Shown here: positions 8,406 to 16,454 of the stretch, piece after piece
How positions within the stretch are numbered: the first letter of the stretch is position 1
How the letters are laid out: every line of letters begins with the position of its first letter
Source: Rhodococcus sp. 105337
Lineage (GTDB): Bacteria; Actinomycetota; Actinomycetes; Mycobacteriales; Mycobacteriaceae
Assembly (NCBI RefSeq): GCF_012844225.1
Contig: NZ_JABAGQ010000010.1
Span: forward strand, 108,636-172,635
Direction of reading: 5' to 3'
Length of the DNA: 64,000 nt
Made by a program: the position numbers and the translations under genes
Notes under the pieces: generated by a model
What the model was told of the DNA's origin: nothing
Seen by the model: the letters and a program-made list of their open reading frames with translations, nothing else
The model's database searches: none

Positions 8406-8623
8406 AGGCCCGGCGACACCACCCCCCGGATCATTGGAGAGACAGGGGAAGAAAGTCATACCGAACCCGGCGACCGTGGCCCCGCGGCGCGGGACTACGA
8501 AGAAGGTAACGGGGGGGGTGCGGCCCGTTCGCAGAAGGGTCGGTGGCATCGTGAAAACTGATGCGGCAGGATTCGCCGCCCCGACCCCCGGCGGACCTGC
8601 GACCGAAAGCGAGGCGAAGTACT
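8406..8623. other. gene-free stretch between IS110 left end and the next gene
   Basis: About 220 bases with no convincing reading frame. It contains the undefined left boundary of the IS110 element, a ggggggg run at 8512-8518, and a gagg at 8611-8614 that serves as ribosome site for the following GTG. Apparent frames here lack ribosome sites and overlap the structured IS end. Confidence 0.5.
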
Positions 8624-9103
8624 GTGTGGCCCGATCATTGGCCGAAGACGACCCAGCGGATCGCGTCCGCGACCGATGCGGCTCTCGTTGCTGCGCGCGC
8701 CGGAGCGAGCGAGGTCTTCGGCGATGCACTCGACGATCTGGTCGGGCTGCCGTACGAGACGGTCACCGCGGTCCATGCCGGGATGATGCGGGAGTTGTTC
8801 GAAGAACTTCATCCCGACGGCCTGACGGGTGAGGACGTGCAGACCGTTCTCACGCGAGCCGTACGCGACGGTGTGCGATGGCTTCCGTCGATGCAGCCCG
8901 ACGCGGTGGTCGCGGTGATCACCGGCGCTCTGGGGGTGCAGGACGTCGAGGCGACGGATCCTCGTATCGCGCCGGAGCAGTACCTCACCGCCGGGCTGTT
9001 GGTACTGACCGATCTGCTCGCCGCGCGGAAGGCGGCCCCCGGTCCCTGCCTGCGCCGGGCGATCGCGGAGATCGAACGGTCGGAAACGATGGAGATGCCC
9101 TGA
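8624..9103 (+). CDS. hypothetical protein
   Basis: A 159-residue, mostly helical, soluble protein with no membrane segment or signal peptide; the family is not recognised. It starts VWPDHWPKTTQR and has acidic helices such as MMRELFEELHPDGLTGEDVQTVL. The GTG at 8624 is nine bases after gagg. An upstream ATG at 8561 would add basic low-complexity sequence and is less likely. It converges on the MarR regulator with a 49-base gap. Confidence 0.6.
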   Translation: MWPDHWPKTTQRIASATDAALVAARAGASEVFGDALDDLVGLPYETVTAVHAGMMRELFEELHPDGLTGEDVQTVLTRAVRDGVRWLPSMQPDAVVAVITGALGVQDVEATDPRIAPEQYLTAGLLVLTDLLAARKAAPGPCLRRAIAEIERSETMEMP

Positions 9104-9152
9104 TCTCGCAGCGCCGGATGGGATCACGGCGTGCCGGCGATGCGGCTGCCGA

Positions 9153-9665
9153 TCAGGAGAACGTCTGATCTTCGACGTTGCGTGCGATGCGCCGCAGCAG
9201 GCCCGTCAGTACCTCGAGTTCGTCCTCACTCAGCCCGTCCAGCATGAGCCGCTCGCTCTGCACCCGCCGCGGTAGTTCCGACTCGACCAGGGCACGGCCG
9301 GTATCGGTGAGGGACAACAGCACGACGCGTCCGTCCCGCTCGAGGCGAAGCCGTTCCACGAGTCCGAGTTTCGCGAGTCGCTCGGTGTGCTTGGTGGTGG
9401 ACGCACCGGAAATGCCGGTGACCGAGGTGACTTCGCTGGCACGCAGCGGATGGGGGCTTCGCGCAAGTGCGCTGAGCACCTCGAATTCGGTGCGTCCGAT
9501 GCCGCGCGGTTCGAGTTCCCGTTCGAGTCGGGTGAGGGCGAGTGCACCGATGCGCGTGATGCGGCCGATCACGTCGAGGGGTCGGAGATCGAGGTCGGGG
9601 TAGAGGTCTTCCCATGCGCGACGGACGCGGTCGACGTAGTCGGGGCGGTCGGAAGACGAGGGCAT
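9153..9665 (-). CDS. MarR-family transcriptional regulator
   Basis: A 170-residue winged-helix MarR regulator. The recognition region is LRASEVTSVTGISGASTTKHTERL and the wing is GLVERLRLERDGRVVLLSLTDTG. It is divergent from the FUSC gene across only 70 bases. A TAGAAT -10 element at 9672-9677 (minus strand) is seven bases from the ATG and there is no Shine-Dalgarno, so the message is probably leaderless. It most likely represses itself and the FUSC gene from the GATAA palindrome between them. Confidence 0.85.
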   Translation of the reverse strand: MPSSSDRPDYVDRVRRAWEDLYPDLDLRPLDVIGRITRIGALALTRLERELEPRGIGRTEFEVLSALARSPHPLRASEVTSVTGISGASTTKHTERLAKLGLVERLRLERDGRVVLLSLTDTGRALVESELPRRVQSERLMLDGLSEDELEVLTGLLRRIARNVEDQTFS

Positions 9666-9701
9666 ATGCGCATTCTAACGGCCGGAGCGAATCGCTTCGT
9701 A

Positions 9702-9712
9702 GATAATTTATC
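9702..9712. promoter_or_regulatory. MarR-type operator palindrome between marR-like gene and FUSC gene
   Basis: GATAA-T-TTATC is a perfect inverted repeat at 9702-9712, and a further TTATC half-site at 9722-9726 overlaps the TATTAT -10 element (9720-9725) of the FUSC gene. AT-rich palindromes in divergent MarR promoters are the usual self-repression site. The site is seen; binding by this MarR is inferred. Confidence 0.5.
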
Positions 9713-9735
9713 CCCAAAGTATTATCGTGGGGGGA

Positions 9736-11145
9736 ATGCAGCGTTCCTCCTTCGACACGCGTGACAGTCGCGTGCAGCACTCGGTACGCGCGCTGGCCCA
9801 TTCCGTCTCGCCGTCCGCTTGGCACGACGTGGTCGAAATGCGCCGCGCAGACCCGACTGTCGCGATCGCGATACGCGTCGGTCTCGCGACGCTCATCGCG
9901 CTCGTCGGTGGTGGATTGCTCGGATACAGCGAGGTCGCAGGTTTTGCGGCGCTCGGATCGCTGTGCTGTGCCTTCCTCCGCCACGAGCCGTACCCGCGGA
10001 TGGCGGGAAAGCTCGCGTGTATCGGAGCGTGTGTCGTCGCATACACGTTCGCCGGTGCGGTGCTCGGCGTGCTCGGACTCTCGATATGGCTCCAGATCGC
10101 GGTGCTGTCGGTGGCGGCAGGACTGGCCTATCTATTCCTGTCCGCATTCAGGATGACGGGCCCGGGACCCGTCATCCTGATCTTCGCCGCCGCTGGCGCG
10201 GCAGGTTTCGCCCACACCGGTTCCGACGTGCGGATCGCCACCGCCGCGGCCGCGATGGGCGCACTGGTCGGCTGGATCGTCGCGCTGCTCCCGGCGCTCT
10301 GGAATCCACACGGGCCGGCGCGCGTCGCCGTGGCGCGTGCCCTCGCGGCGACCGCTGCTCTCGAGACCGAGGGTGAAGCAGCCGTGTCCGCCGCCCGCGT
10401 GGCGGCCGCGCGGGCGCGGGAAGTGATCGCGCTCGGCAGCCGCAGGGATTCACACACCGCCGAACTACTGGCACTCGTGGTCGCCGCGGAAGCAGTGATC
10501 GACAGCGGGCCACACGACACCTTCGCGGGACGCCGCGCCGACTTCGTCCGATTCGAGGCGGAACTGCGGAAGACGCGCCCCACCATCGATATTCCTCGCG
10601 AGGACATCTCGGCCGTGCCGGACCTCGAGCGCCCCCGGGGTTTCGTCCGTGAGGGAGCGCTGCTCCTGCGAGACCGGGCGCTGTTCATCGGCGCGTGCCG
10701 CGTCCTGGCAGCTTCGGCACTCGCGGGAGGCTTCGCGGCGGTCGTCGGGTTGGAGCATCCGCTGTGGGCGACGATGGGCGCGATGGCCGCCCTGCAGGGC
10801 GTCAATTACCGGCACACCGTCGCCCGTGCGATTCAACGTCTGCTCGGCAACGTCGTCGGGGCTCTCATCGCGGCGGCGGTGCTGGTACTCGATCTCGGTT
10901 ATTGGCCGGTCGTCGCGGTCATCGTGCTGCTCCAGACGATCACCGAGTTGTTCGTCACCCGCAATTACGCCGTCGCAAGTATCTTCGTCACCGCAATGGC
11001 GCTGTTACTCACCGGAATCGGCGAACCACTCGGTGCCGATATCGCGCTCAGTCGAGTCGGGGACACCCTCATCGGCGTGGTGGTGGGTGTAGTCGTCGCC
11101 GCGGTGACCATCCACCGCGACGATCGACATCACCTGACTTCCTGA
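9736..11145 (+). CDS. FUSC-family membrane protein (fusaric-acid-resistance type)
   Basis: A 469-residue protein with two blocks of membrane helices (about residues 35-170 and 310-440) separated by a cytoplasmic helical region. This is the duplicated layout of FUSC/YccS-type inner-membrane proteins linked to aromatic-acid or drug efflux. The -10 element TATTAT (9720-9725) places transcription start at about the ATG at 9736, so it is probably leaderless; a GTG at 9727 is the alternative. Control by the divergent MarR gene is inferred. Confidence 0.8.
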   Translation: MQRSSFDTRDSRVQHSVRALAHSVSPSAWHDVVEMRRADPTVAIAIRVGLATLIALVGGGLLGYSEVAGFAALGSLCCAFLRHEPYPRMAGKLACIGACVVAYTFAGAVLGVLGLSIWLQIAVLSVAAGLAYLFLSAFRMTGPGPVILIFAAAGAAGFAHTGSDVRIATAAAAMGALVGWIVALLPALWNPHGPARVAVARALAATAALETEGEAAVSAARVAAARAREVIALGSRRDSHTAELLALVVAAEAVIDSGPHDTFAGRRADFVRFEAELRKTRPTIDIPREDISAVPDLERPRGFVREGALLLRDRALFIGACRVLAASALAGGFAAVVGLEHPLWATMGAMAALQGVNYRHTVARAIQRLLGNVVGALIAAAVLVLDLGYWPVVAVIVLLQTITELFVTRNYAVASIFVTAMALLLTGIGEPLGADIALSRVGDTLIGVVVGVVVAAVTIHRDDRHHLTS

Positions 11146-11541
11146 TCAGGAGTGCGCTGCCTCGAACCGCTCGAGGATGTGCGACGGAATGCGGCCCCGC
11201 GAACTGACGTCGAACCCTTCGTTGCGGGCCCAGTGCCGGATCGCCGCCAGTTGTTCCGGGGAGCGGGTGGACGGAATGGTCTTGCGCTTGCGGGCCGCCC
11301 GTGGCCGGGACGGCTTGATCACCCGTTCCGTGACATCGGCGCGCGCGGCCGGTGTGCGTGCGCCGGGGGGCTTCTTCAGCCACGGACGTAGAACGGCCCA
11401 GAACTTGTCCGCGTTGGCCGGACGGAGGTCGATTTCGTACTCCACGTCGTCCACGGAGATCCGAAACGATTGCGCCAGACCATCGGCGATGGGTTGACCG
11501 TCGATGTCGTCGAAATACTCGACGCGCACTTTCTGCGCCAC
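11146..11541 (-). CDS. lsr2: Lsr2-family nucleoid-associated protein
   Basis: A 131-residue H-NS-like protein typical of mycolic-acid actinobacteria that bridges AT-rich DNA and silences acquired genes. The N-terminal dimerisation part is AQKVRVEYFDDIDGQPI. The C-terminal DNA-binding part has RHWARNEGFDVSSRGRIP, with the AT-hook-like RGR. The GTG at 11541 is six bases after aaggag and is chosen over the longer start at 11571. Many rhodococci have more than one lsr2 paralogue, so this may not be the main copy. Confidence 0.9.
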   Translation of the reverse strand: MAQKVRVEYFDDIDGQPIADGLAQSFRISVDDVEYEIDLRPANADKFWAVLRPWLKKPPGARTPAARADVTERVIKPSRPRAARKRKTIPSTRSPEQLAAIRHWARNEGFDVSSRGRIPSHILERFEAAHS

Positions 11542-11579
11542 GCTATTCTCCTTGTCCCCGAAATGTTGCAAACGCGACG

Positions 11580-12674
11580 CTAGTTGTTACTCCCGGGTAC
11601 GTACAACTCGCGCACATAAAGTGCGACTCGCTCGACGAGATGAGTGAAGAAATATTCGGGTTCCGTACCGACCACGATGTCGGCATCGGGTTCTCGTCCC
11701 CAGATTCCCGACCAGTCGGCGACCGTCGTGCCCCGAGTGATCCGCCCGTCGAGTTCGACATCGACGGTGGCGGGTCGTGTCACGAAGGGGACGGTGCCGA
11801 GTGCCACCGCCGCGGCGAACGGATCGTGCACGTGGGCGAGGTATCCCAGGTTCTGGTCTCGATGGAACTCCATGTAGAACCGCAACGCATCGGACAGGTG
11901 GCGTACGACAGGAACGGACGCCCGTGATCGCCGGCCGCGGGGATCGTCCGGCGACAAGTCTTCTCCGGGAACACTTCCCGCGAGCTCTGCGATCCGGGCG
12001 ATGTGCGCGGGATGCATCTCGATCGACTCGGTCGTATCCAACGGGCAGAGCAGCGGACGCCGCTCGGGGGCGAGTCCCGCGAAGGCATCGAACACGACTT
12101 TCGCGGCCTCGGGATCGACCGCGACGTTCCACTCCGAAGTCGGCGTGGTGTTGCCCGGGTGATTGAAGCAACCTCCCATCACGACCAGTCGGCGGAGCCG
12201 GGTGAGAACACCGGGGTCGAGTCGCACAGCGAGAGCGAGGTTCGTCAGCGGTCCGGTGACGAGTCCGGTCAGTTCCCCGGGCCGCTCGCGCGTGAGTTCG
12301 ACCCAGGCTTCGGCAGCGGAGCGTGCCGAGGGGTCGCGCGTCGGCGCAGGCAGTTCCGCGTAACCGACACCGCGGGGGCCGTGCGTATCCTCGGTCGTCA
12401 TCAACGGCGCGACGAGGGGCACCGCCGATCCCACCGCGACTTCGATATCCGGGCGGCCGCACACCTCCAGCCACGCAAGGGTATTCGTCGCCACCTGGTG
12501 CACCGGGACATTTCCCGCGGTGCACAGGACTGTGGCGATCTCCGCCTCCGGGCTCGCCAGCAGGTACAGCAGGGCGAGGGCGTCGTCGATGCCGGTGTCG
12601 ACATCGACGAGCAGTGGGATCGGTGCCCGGGCCGTATCTACCTCGTGTGCGCGCACGCGCTCATCTTGGCCCAT
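11580..12674 (-). CDS. inosine-uridine-type nucleoside hydrolase
   Basis: A 364-residue nucleoside hydrolase, which cleaves the N-glycosidic bond of ribonucleosides for salvage. The calcium-binding signature DVDTGIDDA has D24, D26, D30 and D31. Further family motifs are GPLTNLALA, VVMGGCF and the late HVHDPFAAAVAL. The ATG at 12674 is used; ggagg lies 14 bases upstream, a little far, and a GTG at 12689 is possible, so the start is uncertain. It is divergent from the thioesterase gene. Confidence 0.85.
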   Translation of the reverse strand: MGQDERVRAHEVDTARAPIPLLVDVDTGIDDALALLYLLASPEAEIATVLCTAGNVPVHQVATNTLAWLEVCGRPDIEVAVGSAVPLVAPLMTTEDTHGPRGVGYAELPAPTRDPSARSAAEAWVELTRERPGELTGLVTGPLTNLALAVRLDPGVLTRLRRLVVMGGCFNHPGNTTPTSEWNVAVDPEAAKVVFDAFAGLAPERRPLLCPLDTTESIEMHPAHIARIAELAGSVPGEDLSPDDPRGRRSRASVPVVRHLSDALRFYMEFHRDQNLGYLAHVHDPFAAAVALGTVPFVTRPATVDVELDGRITRGTTVADWSGIWGREPDADIVVGTEPEYFFTHLVERVALYVRELYVPGSNN

Positions 12675-12744
12675 CGCTTTCGGTGCCACCTCCGGGGGCG
12701 TCCCCGGTGAACGGGCTCACACCTGTACTTGCGAGAATCCGGGA

Positions 12745-13545
12745 ATGCCGCAACGCCCGGAACGTGGATTCTTCACCGAAGCCGACGGTATCTACACGCC
12801 GACGAAATATGCGGCCAGTCCGTGGTCGGACACCATGCTCAACGGGCCGTGTGTGAGCGGGCTGATCGCCCGGGAACTCGAGAATGCGCACGCGCCGGAC
12901 GGATTCGTGCCGGCGCGCTTCACTCTCGATCTGTTCGCACCGGTCCGCAACGAGCCGATCACCTTCACCACGACCCGGGTGCGGGACGGGAACCGGATTC
13001 GGGTCGCCGACGCAAGCCTGATCCAGGGCGGGAAGGTGTCCGCACGGGCAACGGTCGTGTACCTGCGGCGGTCGGAGCAGCCTCCGGGATCGGTCTGGAC
13101 CCGCGACGAGCATCCGGAGCCACCACGGGAAGTACTCGATTCCCCTCCGGCCACGGACACCTACTCCTGGTACAGCAGTGACGGGCGGTGGTCGAGGGGG
13201 CGGTCGGAACACCAGAATGCGGATCGCAAACGCCTGTGGTCGAGGCAACTCCCGGTGATCGTCGGGGAAGAACAGTCGCCCTTCGTCAACACCGCGATGG
13301 TGGGTGAGGGAACGAGTTTCGTGACCAACTGGGGCGACAAGGGTGTGGGATTCATCAACGCCGACGTGACGCTGGCGTTGTCGCGCCTCCCCGAAGGCCT
13401 CGAAGTGGGTGTGGAGGCGGACAATCACATCGGCACCGACGGGGTCGCGGTGGGCACGGCCGTACTGTTCGACAGGCTCGGTCCGTTCGGGACCGGGGTG
13501 GTCACCGCGCTGGCCAATGCGCACCGGCAGGTCGACTTCGGCTGA
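12745..13545 (+). CDS. acyl-CoA thioesterase-like (double hotdog) protein
   Basis: A 266-residue protein of the thioesterase-like superfamily, with two consecutive hotdog halves (about residues 20-120 and 170-265), as in TesB-type enzymes. Recognisable parts are ARFTLDLFAPVRNEPITF in the first half and the Asp-rich INADVTLALSRLP and ADNHIGTDGVAVGTAVLFD in the second. It probably hydrolyses acyl-CoA thioesters; chain length is unknown. ATG at 12745 follows a weak ggga. It is divergent from the nucleoside hydrolase. Confidence 0.8.
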   Translation: MPQRPERGFFTEADGIYTPTKYAASPWSDTMLNGPCVSGLIARELENAHAPDGFVPARFTLDLFAPVRNEPITFTTTRVRDGNRIRVADASLIQGGKVSARATVVYLRRSEQPPGSVWTRDEHPEPPREVLDSPPATDTYSWYSSDGRWSRGRSEHQNADRKRLWSRQLPVIVGEEQSPFVNTAMVGEGTSFVTNWGDKGVGFINADVTLALSRLPEGLEVGVEADNHIGTDGVAVGTAVLFDRLGPFGTGVVTALANAHRQVDFG

Positions 13546-13621
13546 CCCGCTCAGCTTCGTCCGGTTCGGCGTCCGTCCCCATGATCGGGATTCCTGCCGG
13601 GCCCGTTGCGGCCGGGCGCGT

Positions 13622-13644
13622 TCCTCGGATCGGTGATCCGAGGA
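13622..13644 (+). terminator. stem-loop, possible terminator after the thioesterase gene
   Basis: TCCTCGGATC and GATCCGAGGA form a perfect 10-bp stem with a 3-base GGT loop, 76 bases after the thioesterase stop and 51 bases before the next ATG. There is no T-tract. Confidence 0.4.
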
Positions 13645-13695
13645 CGAATGGCCGCGTTTGTCCGAAACAGGTGGACCGGGCTAGCCTTGATCCTC

Positions 13696-14547
13696 ATGAA
13701 AAAACCGGCTGGCTTCATGGTCTCTGCGTTCACCGCTGTCACGATGGCCGTAGGTCTCCTCGTCGGTACGGCCACGTCCACTGCCCAGGCGCGCCCCGCT
13801 TCCGCCTGCGCGCCCCGCGTGGACGCCGCGGTCATGGCGGAAATAGCGGACATATCGGCAGCCGAGAACAACCGGACCCTGCAGGACGCTCGCGACAACG
13901 TCACCGAGATCGCCGAGCTGTGGGGTGACGCGGGAGACCCGCGCGGCGGATTCGCGGTCGTCTACAAGGAGATCCTCGACACCACCGTCCCCTCGATCGA
14001 GCGCGGCGACTACGACGATTCGCAATGGGCCGAGGACCTCGCCGTGGACTTCGTGCAGCGCTATCTGGCAGGCGTGCACGCGCATGCGACGGGCGCGCCG
14101 GTGCCCGCGCCGTGGGAGCTCTACTACCGGACCGCGACGGACTGCGAGCACTCCGGCGGTCGTGTGGCCACCAGCGGGATGAGCGCGCATCTGCTGCTCG
14201 ACCTGCCCGCCGCGCTCGCCGCGGTCGATACCCCGGCTGAGCGGTGGGACGACTTCAACCGGTACGGCGAGGTCCTCGGCACGGCGACGCCGAACATCAT
14301 CCGCGAGATCGAGGCCGACTACGGAACCGATCTCAGCGAACTCTTCTCGGTGTCGATCGTGGGCGACGTCATCGGGAGTGAGCGTGCCGCCGGGATCTTC
14401 TTCCAGACGGTGCGCGCGGTGGCATGGGCCAGCAGCCGGGCACTGATGTCCCCGGCCACGGAGGGCGCGGGCGAGGCCGCGATGTGGGCCGAGTGGCACG
14501 CCTCGGAGGTCGTTCTCGACACCGCGGAAGCCATCGGGATCTTCTGA
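13696..14547 (+). CDS. secreted DUF5995-family protein
   Basis: A 283-residue protein with a Sec signal peptide: KKP basic start, a hydrophobic run at about 8-24 and a likely cleavage after AQA near residue 31. The mature part matches the DUF5995 pattern, with VYKEILDTTV, a long helix leading to FVQRYLAGVHAH, and PAPWELYYR. Function is unknown. The ATG at 13696 is chosen because it places the signal peptide at the N-terminus; the frame back to 13606 is spurious. It converges on the M50 peptidase gene. Confidence 0.75.
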   Translation: MKKPAGFMVSAFTAVTMAVGLLVGTATSTAQARPASACAPRVDAAVMAEIADISAAENNRTLQDARDNVTEIAELWGDAGDPRGGFAVVYKEILDTTVPSIERGDYDDSQWAEDLAVDFVQRYLAGVHAHATGAPVPAPWELYYRTATDCEHSGGRVATSGMSAHLLLDLPAALAAVDTPAERWDDFNRYGEVLGTATPNIIREIEADYGTDLSELFSVSIVGDVIGSERAAGIFFQTVRAVAWASSRALMSPATEGAGEAAMWAEWHASEVVLDTAEAIGIF

Positions 14548-14581
14548 CCGGCCGAGCGCCGGCAGTGCGACCGCGGGGCGG

Positions 14582-15322
14582 TCACCCGAGGTGGGTCACC
14601 ACGACCCGCACCGTCCCGTACACGGCGGTCCCCGCCGTGACGAGCGCGAAGATCGCGATCCAGATCCCGGCCGGTATCCGGGTGAGCCCCCGCAACTGAT
14701 CGGCGTCCGAGCCGCGCCCGCGACCCTGCCGGTGGGTGCGTGCCAGTTCCAGAACCGGACGCGTCGCGCCGAGGAGCAGAATCCAGGTGATCAGATACGC
14801 GGCTGCGTAGCGGACCACGGGATCACCGAAGTAGGCGGCCGCACCGACCAGGGCGCCGGCGAGAACCACCGAGATGAACCCGTAGAGGTTGCGGATCAGC
14901 AGCAGCAGGACCGCGAGCGCTGCGAGGATCGACCACAGCACCGCGGCGGGACGATCGAGGGTCAGCAGCGTCGCGGCCGCGAAGCCCAGGACGGCGGGGC
15001 CGGTGTACCCGGCGAAGGTCGTCGCGATCATTCCGGGTCCGCGGGGGTTTCCGGAGGACACCATCACACCGGAGGTGTCGCTGTGCAGCCGGATCCCGGA
15101 GAGTTTCCGCCCGACGAGAGCGGCGACGAGCGCGTGGGAGCCCTCGTGCGCCTGCGTGATGACATGCCGGGTCTTGAGCCACAGCGGCCGCACCCACACC
15201 AGCGCAAGGGCGATGACCGCGGTACCGACCACCAGCCATGTCGGAGCCGGCTCATCGACCGTGGAGACGGCCTGCCACGCGGACTGCACCGCATTCGTGA
15301 AGGAATCGAGGGTGGACGCCAC
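14582..15322 (-). CDS. M50-family (site-2-protease-like) membrane metallopeptidase
   Basis: A 246-residue membrane protein with about six helices and the zinc motif HEGSH (H59, E60, H63) between the first two. This matches the compact M50B-like family annotated in actinobacteria as M50 family metallopeptidase. It has no PDZ or CBS domain, and its substrate is unknown. The GTG at 15322 follows aaaggtga at five bases. It is divergent from azlC. Confidence 0.85.
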   Translation of the reverse strand: MASTLDSFTNAVQSAWQAVSTVDEPAPTWLVVGTAVIALALVWVRPLWLKTRHVITQAHEGSHALVAALVGRKLSGIRLHSDTSGVMVSSGNPRGPGMIATTFAGYTGPAVLGFAAATLLTLDRPAAVLWSILAALAVLLLLIRNLYGFISVVLAGALVGAAAYFGDPVVRYAAAYLITWILLLGATRPVLELARTHRQGRGRGSDADQLRGLTRIPAGIWIAIFALVTAGTAVYGTVRVVVTHLG

Positions 15323-15439
15323 CGGTCACCTTTCCGTGTCGGGCCGCCGAGTGCGGCCCCGTCGAACTGTCGGGGAGGACGGACGCGTCATCGTACGGTG
15401 CGCGCGGAGGGCAATGCGCCCGTCGATAACCTGGGAGCC

Positions 15440-16132
15440 ATGCTCAACCCTCGCACCACGCAGATCCGTGCGGGTATCGCCGATTCGTGGGCCGTCGGCC
15501 TCGGCCTCGTCCCCCTCGGACTCGCGTTCGGCGTGGTGCTCACGCAGGGCGGGTTCGAGTGGTGGTGGGCGCCGGTCTTCTCCACCGTGATCTACGCGGG
15601 GTCGATGGAGTTCCTCGCGATCGGTCTGATCGGCGCCGTGACGCCCCTTGCGTCGATCGCCGCCGCGACGCTGCTGGTCAATTTCCGTCATGTCTTCTAC
15701 GGACTGTCGTTTCCGCTGCACCGGATCCGCAGTCGTATCGGACGGCTCTACGGCGTCTACGCGCTCACCGACGAGTCGTACGCGATCGTCGCGCCCAAGG
15801 CACGCGACGACCTGTCCGGCACCCGGATCCTCACCGTGCAAGTGGTGTGCCAGATCGTGTGGGTCGCGTCGGGCACGGTCGGTGCGCTGATAGGAGCGGT
15901 GCTGCCCGCCGGACTGGAGGGTCTCGAGTTCGCCCTCACCGCGTTGTTCGCGGTGCTCGCGATCGATGCGTTCCGTGCGAACCGGGACGTGCCCGCGCCC
16001 GTGATCGCACTGGTGTGCGGTCTCGTGGCGATGCTGGTCGCGAAAGAGCAGATGCTGGTGATCGGCCTGACGCTGTTCGTCGCGGCGCTGTTCGTCCGGT
16101 TCGTCTACCGGAATGCGACGACCCGTGCCTGA
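15440..16132 (+). CDS. azlC: AzlC-family branched-chain amino acid exporter subunit
   Basis: A 230-residue large subunit of the AzlCD-type exporter (LIV-E family), which expels branched-chain amino acids or their analogues. The N-terminal conserved segment reads PLGLAFGVVL and then YAGSMEFLAIGL; NFRHVFYGLS follows at about residue 80. Seven or so helices are seen. The ATG at 15440 follows gggag at 15433-15437; the much longer upstream frame is non-coding. It overlaps azlD by 20 bases. Confidence 0.9.
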   Translation: MLNPRTTQIRAGIADSWAVGLGLVPLGLAFGVVLTQGGFEWWWAPVFSTVIYAGSMEFLAIGLIGAVTPLASIAAATLLVNFRHVFYGLSFPLHRIRSRIGRLYGVYALTDESYAIVAPKARDDLSGTRILTVQVVCQIVWVASGTVGALIGAVLPAGLEGLEFALTALFAVLAIDAFRANRDVPAPVIALVCGLVAMLVAKEQMLVIGLTLFVAALFVRFVYRNATTRA

Positions 16133-16454
16133 CTCGGTGCCGGGTGCCGGATACGTATTCACCGCGTTGTTGGTGATGTTCGCGGTGACCGTGGCGCTGC
16201 GCGCGGCGCCTTTCGTGGCGTTGTCCGCTTTGCGGGACTCGGCCTTCGTCGGCTTTCTCGGCCGCACGATGCCCGCGGGGGTCATGGTGATCCTGGTGAT
16301 GTACACACTGCGTGACGTCGGGCAGACGACGTGGCTGCCCGCGACCGTCGGCCTGGCGGGAACCGTCGCGGTGCACGTGTGGCGCCGCAACGCCGCTCTC
16401 AGCACGGTGGTGGGGACAGGTCTCTATCTGGTCGCGTCCACCGTGTGGGGCTGA
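16113..16454 (+). CDS. azlD: AzlD-family small subunit of the branched-chain amino acid exporter
   Basis: A 113-residue AzlD-type protein with four short hydrophobic helices, including RAAPFVALSAL and MPAGVMVILVMYTLRD, both typical of the family. It forms the two-component exporter with AzlC. The ATG at 16113 lies inside azlC (20-base overlap); a GTG at 16125 is an alternative start. Its last 31 bases overlap the convergent GT87 gene on the other strand. Confidence 0.85.
   Translation: MRRPVPDSVPGAGYVFTALLVMFAVTVALRAAPFVALSALRDSAFVGFLGRTMPAGVMVILVMYTLRDVGQTTWLPATVGLAGTVAVHVWRRNAALSTVVGTGLYLVASTVWG

Noticed and set aside
9153..11145. Antibiotic efflux as a firm function for the MarR-FUSC pair
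   Set aside because: FUSC proteins are diverse; only the pairing and operator are seen.
14569..14583. GACCGC-GGG-GCGGTC hairpin as terminator between DUF5995 and M50 genes
   Set aside because: Only a 6-bp stem, no T-run, and it touches the M50 stop codon; chance is likely in this GC content.
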